A stretch of 64,000 bases of DNA from positions 165,329-229,328 of the forward strand of contig MU619273.1 in assembly GCA_025201805.1 (NCBI GenBank). Reading direction: 5' to 3'. Position numbers and translations under genes: made by a program. Positions 45,593 to 55,080 of this stretch are shown piece after piece; positions within the stretch are counted from its first letter, which is position 1, and each line of letters starts with the position of its first letter. Source of the stretch: Parasitella parasitica. Taxonomy: Eukaryota; Mucoromycota; Mucoromycetes; Mucorales; Mucoraceae. Under the pieces are notes generated by a model. That model searched no databases. It saw nothing but the letters and a program-made list of their open reading frames with translations, and was not told the DNA's origin.

Positions 45593-46299
45593 CTAGTTTT
45601 TAGACCTATGATACAAATTTTCCCGACTATCGAATTTGAATAAGGCTTTTGGCTCTATTAATTCTTCCTGGCAATTGATAACGTGAACTTGATTATCGTG
45701 AATAATGGTATCAATAATTATTTTTTGAATATTACTATTTTCACTAAAACCAAAAGTTAATTAATTGCTTTGTTTATAGTATGTTACATACCGCAGAAAC
45801 GCCTCTAAATCAGTAAAGTTGGTGGTGAGGCCCGCTGAATCTATTATAACCAAAGCTACTTTGTTTATTTTTTGAATATCTTGAAGTAGATCTGCAAAAA
45901 AGTCAGTATTATAGTAAATGAAAATTGTATGCTATTTAAGATATTAAATACCTTGTGCATTGCCATTGATACCTGATAGCTGATCAATAATCGCATTTTT
46001 TTTTTATATCTCTTTTTTTAAATGGTGTACCAGCATTACAGCTAACAGTGACATAAACCTTCTGCGCTAAGGACCTCTCTTTCAATCCAAGAACCATAGA
46101 TTGAAGGCATTTGGTCACTTTCTCGTTATCCGCAGTCGTTTTTGACTTTCTACAATAGCCAATAATAAAATATCCTTGTATTTTAAGATCCATTATATAT
46201 TGTTGGTATTGTATTGGTAGATTAACTATGTCTTCTATAAGTGCATCTACAACGCGATAATTGATAAGAAAAATAGAATTAATAATTTGTGCGTTAAAC
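45593..46299 (-). CDS. Recombinase-like gene, C-terminal exons (partial, one frameshift)
   Basis: Minus-strand segments 46299..45952, 45891..45792 and 45743..45593, with introns GTATTT...TTTGCAG and GTATGT...GTTTTAG. The core reads YFIIGYCRKSKTTADNEKVT, then LKERSLAQKVYVTVSC, KKINKVALVII-type strands and SAGLTTNFTDLEAFL. The GYxRxS start, a mid-domain strand pair and an LTTN helix recall the catalytic domain of serine recombinases/resolvases, though the match is weak and I have seen this family only as lineage-specific repeated proteins of Mucorales. An A10 run near 46007-46016 must lose one base for the frame to continue into NAIIDQLSGI, so this copy is frameshifted or mis-sequenced. The 5' side is lost in the 390-N gap. 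Confidence 0.5.
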
Positions 46300-46689
46300 N
46301 NNNNNNNNNNNNNNNNNNNNNNNNNNNNNNNNNNNNNNNNNNNNNNNNNNNNNNNNNNNNNNNNNNNNNNNNNNNNNNNNNNNNNNNNNNNNNNNNNNNN
46401 NNNNNNNNNNNNNNNNNNNNNNNNNNNNNNNNNNNNNNNNNNNNNNNNNNNNNNNNNNNNNNNNNNNNNNNNNNNNNNNNNNNNNNNNNNNNNNNNNNNN
46501 NNNNNNNNNNNNNNNNNNNNNNNNNNNNNNNNNNNNNNNNNNNNNNNNNNNNNNNNNNNNNNNNNNNNNNNNNNNNNNNNNNNNNNNNNNNNNNNNNNNN
46601 NNNNNNNNNNNNNNNNNNNNNNNNNNNNNNNNNNNNNNNNNNNNNNNNNNNNNNNNNNNNNNNNNNNNNNNNNNNNNNNNNNNNNNNNN
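46300..46689. other. Assembly gap (390 N)
   Basis: Run of N inside the recombinase-like/helicase locus. Long frames reported across it on either strand are artefacts of the Ns. Confidence 0.99.
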
Positions 46690-49418
46690 TCGTTTGGAGA
46701 CATAGAGATCTTTTCAATTTCTTCGGAAGAAGGTTGAGGTTTTCTTTGTATGCTTGTCATCATTCCTAAATGGAGTATATTATCCAAATTTGGCTCTTTC
46801 CTTGGCATCTTATTAAGTTTGACATCCCATTTCATCAATTTCCTTCTATCGGAAACAAGTGTTGGTTCCGCTATGATGCTAGTTGAATTTACTTCCAATT
46901 CAGATTTTGTGCGTTTTGTTGATATTTCATTATTTTTGTGTTCATCGCATGAATTTAAATTGTAGGGTGGCAACTTGTTTTTAAGCGTGGGATATCCCGA
47001 TTTTGAGTTATCTGGCTCCAAGTTAGGGGTTATTTTATTTGTTATGTCTGCCGAAAGAGAATAATCGTTTTTCTTTCTCTTTGCAAAATTTAATTCGGTC
47101 GTCTTCCCCCCCTCAAAAGCATTATTTAACAAATTGCGCTCATGTGGAAACGATGGAACGGAAGAGAGAATCGAGGATTCGGATGAAATGAGATTAGACA
47201 CATGAAGAGGAAAGGTATGAAGAACTGAGGCTGAAGTATTACTGTGAAAATAATTGAATGAGGTAGTTGGACTACGAGTTGGTCTTGAAGAGGAAGAATT
47301 AGAAGTCGTGTCACGAAGAAGACGTCGATTAGAAGTCTCGGCATTATTAGCAAAAGCCTTTGTAAATATTCGCAGAAACGAGTTCAAAGTGGAATTATCG
47401 AAAATAGGACAACAAGAAGCAAAAAGAGAACGCGACGAATAGTTATCAAGAATAGTGTTATTAATAGAATTATTATCAATAAAATTACTGTTCGAATCAA
47501 TATCTACGAAGATGTTATTCCAGCTATCAAATTCAGGATCTTCTGGAGGAGGACCACGGGCAACACTAACGAGAAAATCGAATGTTACATCTATGACAGA
47601 GTCATCATCATCGTCTTCGTAAACGGAAGCAGGAGGAATGATTGGGTTAATGACTGTTGGAGCGTTGAAATTTACAACAGTTTCGGTCGGATGTTCCAAG
47701 CCATAGAAACTCAAGGCATCTTCATTGTTCATTGCATTGAGATCTGCAGCCGATTCCTCAACTATTGGTTGTAGCCATCCACCTGTTGGCTCGTTGTTGT
47801 AGGTAGAGTGATTCCAAGCATAGAAAATGTTATTGAACAATTGCGTCTCGTCTGCTTGGGGAAAAACCATTGAATTGTAGTCTTCTAACCACCATTGATC
47901 CAGATCAGAGGAAAGAAGGAACTCCTGGTATGGTGGCAAGGGCGAGTTGCTGGTAGGCGCGACTTCGGTGATGATAGGTGTAGTAGGTTCTAGATGCGTT
48001 TCCTCAATTGAAACAGTGGTGATGTCAGAGTAGGATGAAATTTGGGAGAAATTGAGAGAGTTTCGTACTAGGCTGTTTGATTCAAACCCGCTGGGGTAGT
48101 AACGTTTCAGCAAGGCTGCGACGTCTTGCGGACATCTGCGAGACAACGTACGGTAGATCGATTCAGTAACATGGAAGTACTTTTGATGACTTGTTACGAA
48201 AGTGCAGTGTCTATTAAGGAATGGGATCTGTCTACTGTCACCGAAAAGAATGATTTTTCCGTTCGGGTTCAATCGAGCGATCGCGGCATAGAGAGCACCA
48301 GCGTGAACCATGAGAGCCTCGTCAACAAGGACGTTGTTACAACCATCTGTGAACACAGCGCGACGGTGCATAAGATATGAATCGATAGTGCGGATGTTTG
48401 ATGCTAATTGTTGCTGCAAGGCTGCGTTGTCATCATCTTTAGATGAGAGTAACTGGAAAATCTCTCTGCGCGTTTCCTCTGCCGTGCTGGACGTCTCGCA
48501 AAGTACGATATCTCCGGGCTTGTAAGTGTGCACGATCTCGTACGTTTTCCCGGCGCCGGGTACACCTTCGATAAGAGTTGCGGAGAAAGGGCGGTAGAAA
48601 AACTTCGGATGTAAGTGTGACACGGCTGACGAAATACTGCGAGCGTTGAATACTTCGAAAGAACCGCAGACAAAGACGATGTCAGAACGGGGCTGGTTCT
48701 TTGGTTCGACGAACACCAGACCTTCTGGTCCCTTCTTGTCGCGCAAGGAGACACCGCGAGGCACCCCGAGCTTGACAAATCGCCCCTGCATGTCCATAGC
48801 TATAGAGTAAGTCGCAGAAGTTTTGATGTAGGATGAAGAGACGTAAGCTAACATAGAGTCGGCCACTGTTCCATCCGGGAGAAGTCCGTCGGAATTAGGT
48901 CTAGAAACTCGAAGGAAGTTCGGGTTATCTTTGCCGTTTTGGTACAGGACTAGTTTGTCCATAGGCTTCGGTTTGCCGTTGACAGTGCAATAATCAAAAA
49001 CTTGTTTAGCTTGGTTCTCGACACATTGCGCTTCGTAGGCCTTGTACTTAGCGTACTCTACCGTAGCGGCAATCGCAGCGGCAGGCAGTTTAGCACGGAA
49101 GGCAGGGTTGAGCTGTTGGCAACGCACTTCCAACTCGCATGGTAAATCGCTCGGGATGGTATCAGCGAGTTTGAAACGGTGAACCGGTGTTCCGTCGGGT
49201 TCCGTTGGAGTACGGTTGTCAAAGGTACGCCAGTCAGCAGACTGGTTGATGAGTTGGTCTTCGGCGACCACGTCCGACGACTTCCGAACGTTGGTGGATT
49301 CGGTAGCGTCGGGAAGGGACTCGTCGTCATCATCAGTAGAGGAAGTACTCTGTCCCTGATTATCTAATAAGGCCGTAGATCCGTAAAATTGATCTTGATG
49401 TTGGGCTGGAATCCTCAT
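46690..49418 (-). CDS. Endogenous viral element: (+)RNA-virus superfamily 1 helicase-like open frame
   Basis: One uninterrupted minus-strand frame from MRIPAQHQ (49418) to the gap, about 909 codons. The helicase is at about residues 220-440: Walker A EGVPGAGKTYEIV, Walker B VDEALMVHAGAL, motif III GDSRQIPFLNR, and a downstream TLSRRCPQDVAALL block corresponding to the RRTLRCP-type segment of virga-like helicases. These are the hallmarks of alphavirus-like (Martellivirales) replicase helicases. No methyltransferase or polymerase motif was seen, so this is a fragment. The first 200 residues are acidic then helical; after about residue 460 the frame is acidic and Asn/Ser-rich, and its origin is unclear (viral, or the host gene's middle). 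Base composition is higher in G+C than the flanks from about 48000 to 49400. No intact virus is implied. Confidence 0.8.
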
Positions 49419-49968
49419 GTTTTCTTTTAACACTTGCAGTTGTGAAATTCAACTTTTGTGTTCTACACCAATTTGTGAATTTTGAAAAGTTATCTTCTTT
49501 AAACAACGAAGTGTATTCCCAGACCTGTGATAATATTGTATTCATTGATAAAGCTTTACATTCATACAAAACAGACTCTGGATCTTCTGAAAGATAAGCT
49601 ATATCCAGGAATTGTTTTAATTGTGGAGTAGTTTCTATAAAATGAAAAAAGTCAACCAGTGGAAGATAAAAGCATTAACTGTAACAAGTACCAATTTCTA
49701 TTTTGCGATTTCCGACTTCTTGATTGCTTTGGCCAATTTCTTCATCAGTTTTTTCTTGTCGGCTTCCAGATGGGTATAAATGAATATCAAATGAGTTGGC
49801 ATAAATTATTCTTGTACAAAGAAGTCTTGGTTTTTTCTGGTTTTTTGTATAGCAGACGTCGACATCCTCCATTTCATCAATCTTCTTTGTGTACTTTTCT
49901 GCATTTTCTTTATTATATGGTATAGCATAAAATAGGCAAATTGCTTGTTCTCTTGAAATTACAAACAT
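49419..49968 (-). CDS. Recombinase-like gene, N-terminal exons (interrupted)
   Basis: Minus-strand exon 1 49968..49692 starts MFVISREQAICLFYAIPYNK. Exon 2 begins at 49634 after a 57-nt intron (GTACTT...TTTATAG), giving KIEIETTPQLKQFLDIAYLS across the junction, then LSMNTILSQVWEYTSLFKED and LNFTTASVKRKHE. Exon 2's own frame stops at 49360, while the viral helicase frame begins at 49418 in a different phase. So the host frame is broken at the junction near 49420. Together with the exons at 45593-46299 this looks like one gene split by the viral segment. Function unrecognised apart from the resolvase-like C-terminal part. Confidence 0.55.
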
Positions 49969-50000
49969 GTTTAAAGCGTGAAAAGAAAAAAAAAGCCAGG
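49850..50000 (-). repeat. Inverted repeat partner of 45266-45425
   Basis: Read on the minus strand, GCCTGGC-T(n)-CTTTTCACGC and the first about 100 bp of exon 1 are nearly identical to the plus-strand sequence at the left edge. The two arms are inverted about 4.5 kb apart. Outside the arms (left poly(A), right ACGCGCGTC...) the sequences diverge. Confidence 0.7.
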
Positions 50001-50040
50001 CAAATTTACGCGCGTCAAGAAAAAAGCTTGTTTGTGTCAA

Positions 50041-50430
50041 TGAATCAAAAAGGTCTGTGTGACAACCTGCACTCGAGAAAACGTATGAATTCTTGTGATT
50101 TCACTTAATTTCATGTACTCGATGACTAGAGATTAAAGAATATCTATTACTGGAAGCCAAAAAAAAAAAAAAAGGGTTGCTTCTAACGAATCTAATAATT
50201 GCTAATATCTTATCAATGGTAACTTTCGCTGCAGACAAGTAAGCAAAGTAAATCTATTCATGTTGATTTGGTACCATTTATTGACATCGAAATAATATTT
50301 TATATAATGATTTATCATCATTCAAACCTAATCAAACTTCAAATGGTCCCCTGGACCCTTTTATATACATACGTCGCTACTTTCTAAATTATAGACACTG
50401 GGCTAGGCTTGACCATAATTAGCGGTTTTT

Positions 50431-50465
<35 letters not shown>

Positions 50466-52453
50466 TTTTTTTTTTTTTTTTCATTTTTTTGCAGAATAGA
50501 CTCCTAGTCAAAAATGTCTTTTCTTCAGTCGCGAGATTTTTTCTTAATAAGGTTTATGAAGTTGGCACCATTAAATACAAAATTCCTGTAGTAAGCAAAA
50601 CATATTGGATGCATAGGGTATGCTATATTAATAAAATCTGGAGATAACGTTATGAAAAAAATACAAACAGAGTTACAGCATAGTCCAATACTCTTGAGAA
50701 AACGAGAGCAAATTTTTTCCATTAGCTTATGGTTTCAAAAGAATAGTTAGCCAATCGCGCTGGTATATCAAAACTTATAGCAATTTAATAATGAAATCAT
50801 TTCCGTTTATAATTGATTTGGCGTACTGTGTAGAGTGTAGTATCGCTTCTTTTCACAGTAGTACCAGCGCCATGTACTTTCAATATGATACCTTTTCTGG
50901 GCCCCTGAAAATGTCGAGTTCTTGGAAACAGATCTGCCGTACAATATAATTAAAGGCTCCTGCATTTTCCTATAATGCTGTCTCTCGTTTTGACACTGAT
51001 AGAGCAGATTCCTTACTCCTATTTTGTGGCGATAACCTGGTTTAGCTTAATCAGAGGGTTATTGTTGCTTGGATTCAGGGGTCAATATGTGTAGATCATG
51101 TATTAATTATGAGTGGGCATTGACCAGATAACTTTTAGGCACGTATTTTTCATGTATAGAACAACTTGTTTAGAATTTACAAAAGCCCAATCACCAGGGA
51201 AATTGAATATAGCTATTGCTATAAAATCTAAAGAGGGTGACACGGTTGAAGGAATGTCAAATTAGAAAACAACCATTATAAAACGAAAGAATATATGACA
51301 GACAGAGCTTGTATCAGAGAAAAGCCTCCTGCTTTGAATAAATCACAAAAACCTGCTTCAATACCGTTGTCTTCCTACGCCCATCTCTGTAAAACTAACA
51401 TTGCATTTATAGAAGTTAAAACCAAAAGATGTACAAGTGAAACGTGCTTTCCTTCGTAACCACTCGGAGCAAAAACCAAAGCTAACGCCTAAAAATGTAC
51501 AGTTTGCTTATTCTCACTCCTGTGTTTATCGATATTTATTTAATAAATGCATAAAGCATCAAAAAACCTGTTTGCATTCGTTCATGTTAACAAGATGATA
51601 CTGTACAGAGCAAAGATGCAAAACTCACAACATGATATGTGTCCATAATTGTTGCAGATGTAGGAAATAGATGAATGATAAAATGCAAGGTGCATAGTCA
51701 ATTATCTATACGATACAGTACATGAGATAGCTGATCTAGACTGGAATCAAGTATGCATTTTGATCACTACTCAAAAATACTTTAAAAATGCCATTGGAGT
51801 ATTCAGATATGATGTATCAATAGCATCCGATTATGAATCGAATGATTTATACAAAAAGTACTATATGGATTATAGTGAAGCAGCTATTCCGCAGAATCAA
51901 CAGTATTGGAAAATAGATGGAAGGAAATGATGCGTAGTAAGGCTTCCTCAATCTAATCATCAGATGAGTAAACCACAACAAACGCTCTCCTAGTCAGACT
52001 TTCCGAATTCATATTTTTGCACAAGAATCATTAGTTAAGCATGAATCAGATAGAGATTGTAACTTTTAAAAAAGAAATAGCAAGTAGCTTTTGTGCCCAT
52101 GGCAAAGAATCTGACGAGCATTTGTCGTTTAGCATGGTAGAGCAATTACCTTCACAGCCACTTCCTCAGCTGTAAAAGATGAGCGTTGGAGGTATCACAA
52201 ATCAATAAAATGTGTTTGTATGTACGACTTGAACCAATCTGTAAAATAAAATATGGGATTTGTGTTGCCAAAAATCAAGATTTCGGCTTGATAGATAAAG
52301 TAAACAACTTTTTTTTTTTTATTGTTTGTTCGTTTGCAAATATAAATGCATTCAAACGTTTTTTTTTTAATTGACAAAAGCGACACTTCAGGAGAAGAAG
52401 CCATTTTTATTAAATATAGACGAAAAAACTGGTTTTTTTTCTTTATACACATG
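50041..52453. other. Gene-poor AT-rich region with poly(T) tract
   Basis: About 2.4 kb without a supported gene. A T-rich low-complexity block spans 50426-50488. The small frame at 50525-50722 (minus) has no motif. Confidence 0.55.
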
Positions 52454-53901
52454 CTAATAACTGTGCAACGGTTTTGCGCTGATTTGTGAGATCTGGGTTG
52501 ATCTGATACTACTTTCGCCGCCACTGTCTTCGTCTTCGACGTGAAGCTTGCTGTCTCTATCCAATTGAATGGACGCAAAGTCATATTTATCTTGCTTGAG
52601 GTGCTTGTCAGAGGGCTCAATCGCGTCAAAAGTAAGTTCGGCCGACATATGGTCAGTCGTGTAGATGGTCTTGGTTTTGCCATTAACATCTTTCACGACG
52701 CTTTTCTTGTTTGTTGTGACCTTAAAAACATGGAGAAAAAAAGGTTAGAAACTTGGCTTTTCGTATCATCATGTCGATGGTTACCCAATGTACCGTAACA
52801 GCGTTAATCTTATATAAGATGCACAGATGAAAGGTTAGCTAACTTAAAATGGCAGAAAACAAAAAATAAAATAAAAAACGTACAGTAACATCCACCGTAC
52901 ACATGGTGAGACAGACTAATCCTCTTTCATGCCCCTTGGTAATAACTACGACCAATACGTTGGCAAACGAGATGAGCAGCGATACAACGGAAGCCACCAA
53001 TGTACGGCGAGCTAGCTTATACAGTCTTGATCGCTTCCAATTTGCTCTGGAAGTGAGCCCAATGTTCATCAAAGGCGCCATGAAGAGCCATGTGAGATAC
53101 AAGTTGAAAATCTATATTATAACACAGCCGGAAAGATTAATACAAGTAACACCATGAACATGTCCATTGGACGGTGTTCTACATACGAAATCATAAACCT
53201 ATTTCTGGGATTAGTAAGGAGTTACATGTACATAATACAGTGAGAAATAACTTACAAGTAAAGGAATACTGGCAATCAGCTGCAAGCCAATGGTGCATTT
53301 GCCATCAGCCTCCAAGTAGATGTTTCTGTAAGTCAACTATATTGCATGTTTGACGGCATTGTTAATTCATTGGATTCATGCGATGCGCAGTGTATATACA
53401 TGTACCATTAGTGCAAAGATGATGATGTACGGACACAGCATGGCAAGATGGATTCTATATGACCATGTCTTGAGACGGGATGTCTTGACAGCGGTGACCA
53501 AGTAGACACGCTCAATCAGCCAGGCATAGACTACAATTTTACTACCAGCGTAAAAGATGTCGCAAGAGAGCATGCCCAAAGTACAGGAAGTCATGTTGTC
53601 TGTGGACTAAATGTGAGTTTATTTCGTCAAAATAAAATATATACATTTCAAATTTCTTACTGTTATTAGTGGATACAACAACCGAGGAGGTGAATGCGAA
53701 TGCCCATGATGACAGATACAGTATGATGACCATGAGCCGACCGTAATTGATGGTTTTAAATGTTTCTCCATATGTCTTTGATCCAATAGCAGTAGCCAGG
53801 ACGGTGATGCATACAAGCGAAATTAGTTCGGAAATGATTTCGAGCACATCCGGGCCAACGATGCCCAAATCAATGAAGACTGCATCTGAAGATTCAACCA
53901 T
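52454..53901 (-). CDS. Seven-transmembrane protein with two micro-exons
   Basis: CDS complement(join(52454..52720,52785..52808,52884..53111,53187..53198,53256..53336,53400..53599,53661..53901)), 350 aa. Exons of 24 and 12 nt (the latter encoding VYDF) are required for frame and give continuous membrane helices. Seven segments: ISELISLVCITVLATAIG; LMVIILYLSSWAFAFTSSVV; the IFYAGSKIVVYAWLIERVY region; HLAMLCPYIIIFALMV; LQLIASIPLLVYDFIFNLYL (spliced) extending to MAPL; ASVVSLLISFANVLVVVI; and LVCLTMCTVDVT with INAVTVHW (spliced). The cytosolic-type tail is acidic and Ser-rich. Topology fits a GPCR-like protein, but no class signature is recognised. The donor after exon 2 could be GTATAT (chosen) or GTACAT six bases earlier. 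Confidence 0.78.
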
Positions 53902-54020
53902 ATAGCTTGATGAAGTTTTGGAAAGAAAGCGAGGTAGAGGGAAGGGGGAGCAGAGAGAAGAGAGGTGAAAAGATAAAGATCATTGGAAAAACATGCAATT
54001 CCACGCTTTCTTAAATACTT

Positions 54021-54067
<47 letters not shown>

Positions 54068-54204
54068 TGTCAAAAGCAAATACTCTCCTTTGAACAACAA
54101 TCAACAATTACTGTACAACGGTGCCTTTCCAAAATGCGAAAGCTGTGTAGTGAATAATTAAGGAGAAACACAACAATGAGAAGACAGAGAGAGCTAAGTT
54201 TATT
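53902..54204. other. Intergenic with 43-nt poly(A) at 54023-54065
   Basis: Upstream region of the seven-TM gene; the homopolymer gives an artefactual phenylalanine frame on the minus strand. Confidence 0.7.
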
Positions 54205-54902
54205 TTACTTTTTTTTTGATGCTGGTTTCTTTTCCTCCATTTCCATCTTCAGCAGATCTTCTTGGGCCTTTTTGGCATCCTTTTCACGCTTTTCCAATGC
54301 CCTCTGTTCGTTCTCTTTAGCTTCCTTTGCATCCGCCTCTTCTTGCTTCTTTTTGCGCAAATTTTCCTGATCCAGCATGGACTTCATGTCTAGTTGCATC
54401 TGCTTTTGTTTTTCGTGTTCCAGCATTTGCGCTGCCGTGCTAAAGATGGTTTGTCCCCATCCTTCTTTGAATGTGTTGGCTTCCGTAGCAATGTCTTGCA
54501 ATTCTGCTGTGATTTCCTGCTCGGCGGCAGTGAATTCGCGCCAGAGGTCGTCGCCTATACTACCTGTCTTCATCAATTGTTGCAAGGCTGGCTTTTCTTG
54601 CTGCACTTGCACTAAGCGACGGACAGCTTCCATAGCACGGCGCAAGAGAGAGGCACGCAAATGGTGCTCAGGAACAGCTGGCTCGCAATTTAAAAGAGCA
54701 ATGTATTCCTCTTTTTGAGTGTTGATAGGAAACCACGCTTCGATGGACTGAAGCACTGTTTTGAGATGAATTTAATATACACGCTTTGTGTCTGTCTGCT
54801 GCCCATAATCTTACTTGTGGCTCTTCGATACACATATGAGAACGCACTCATGGCGGCAATGCATCCTCCAAGATAAACAGTGGGTAACAGCAAAGAGCTC
54901 AT
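54205..54902 (-). CDS. SEC66: Sec66/Sec71-like subunit of the ER post-translational translocon (Sec63 complex)
   Basis: CDS complement(join(54205..54755,54815..54902)), 212 aa; the 59-nt intron joins VYRRAT to MLQSIEAWFP. One N-terminal membrane anchor (LLLPTVYLGGCIAAMSAFSY) is followed by the conserved soluble part: VPEHHLRASLLRRAMEAVRR, KPALQQLMKTGSIGDDLW, AAEQEITAELQDIA and FKEGWGQTIFSTA. The block xLLRRAMxxVxR ... GSxGDDLW ... AExEIxAEL ... GWGQxIF is the Sec66 signature. A long charged coiled coil (residues 140-212, KKKQEEADAKEAKENEQRAL) ends PASKKK. Sec66 works with Sec62/Sec63/Sec72 in post-translational import into the ER. Confidence 0.92.
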
Positions 54903-55080
54903 TGTACTAGCCGTGCTTTTTTTTCTTTTTTTTGTTAAATGGGAAATACAAAAAAGAAAGAAAGGGGGGAGGGGCAATTACAAATTTTATTAAATAACTC
55001 ATCACCCACAGCAAACAGGTTGATGTATTGATTCATGATTGGCCTAAATAGGGCTATTGCAACCATGGTGACTTGTCAAA

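Noticed and set aside
46247-46769. Long frames on both strands across the N block
   Set aside because: Open only because Ns contain no stops.
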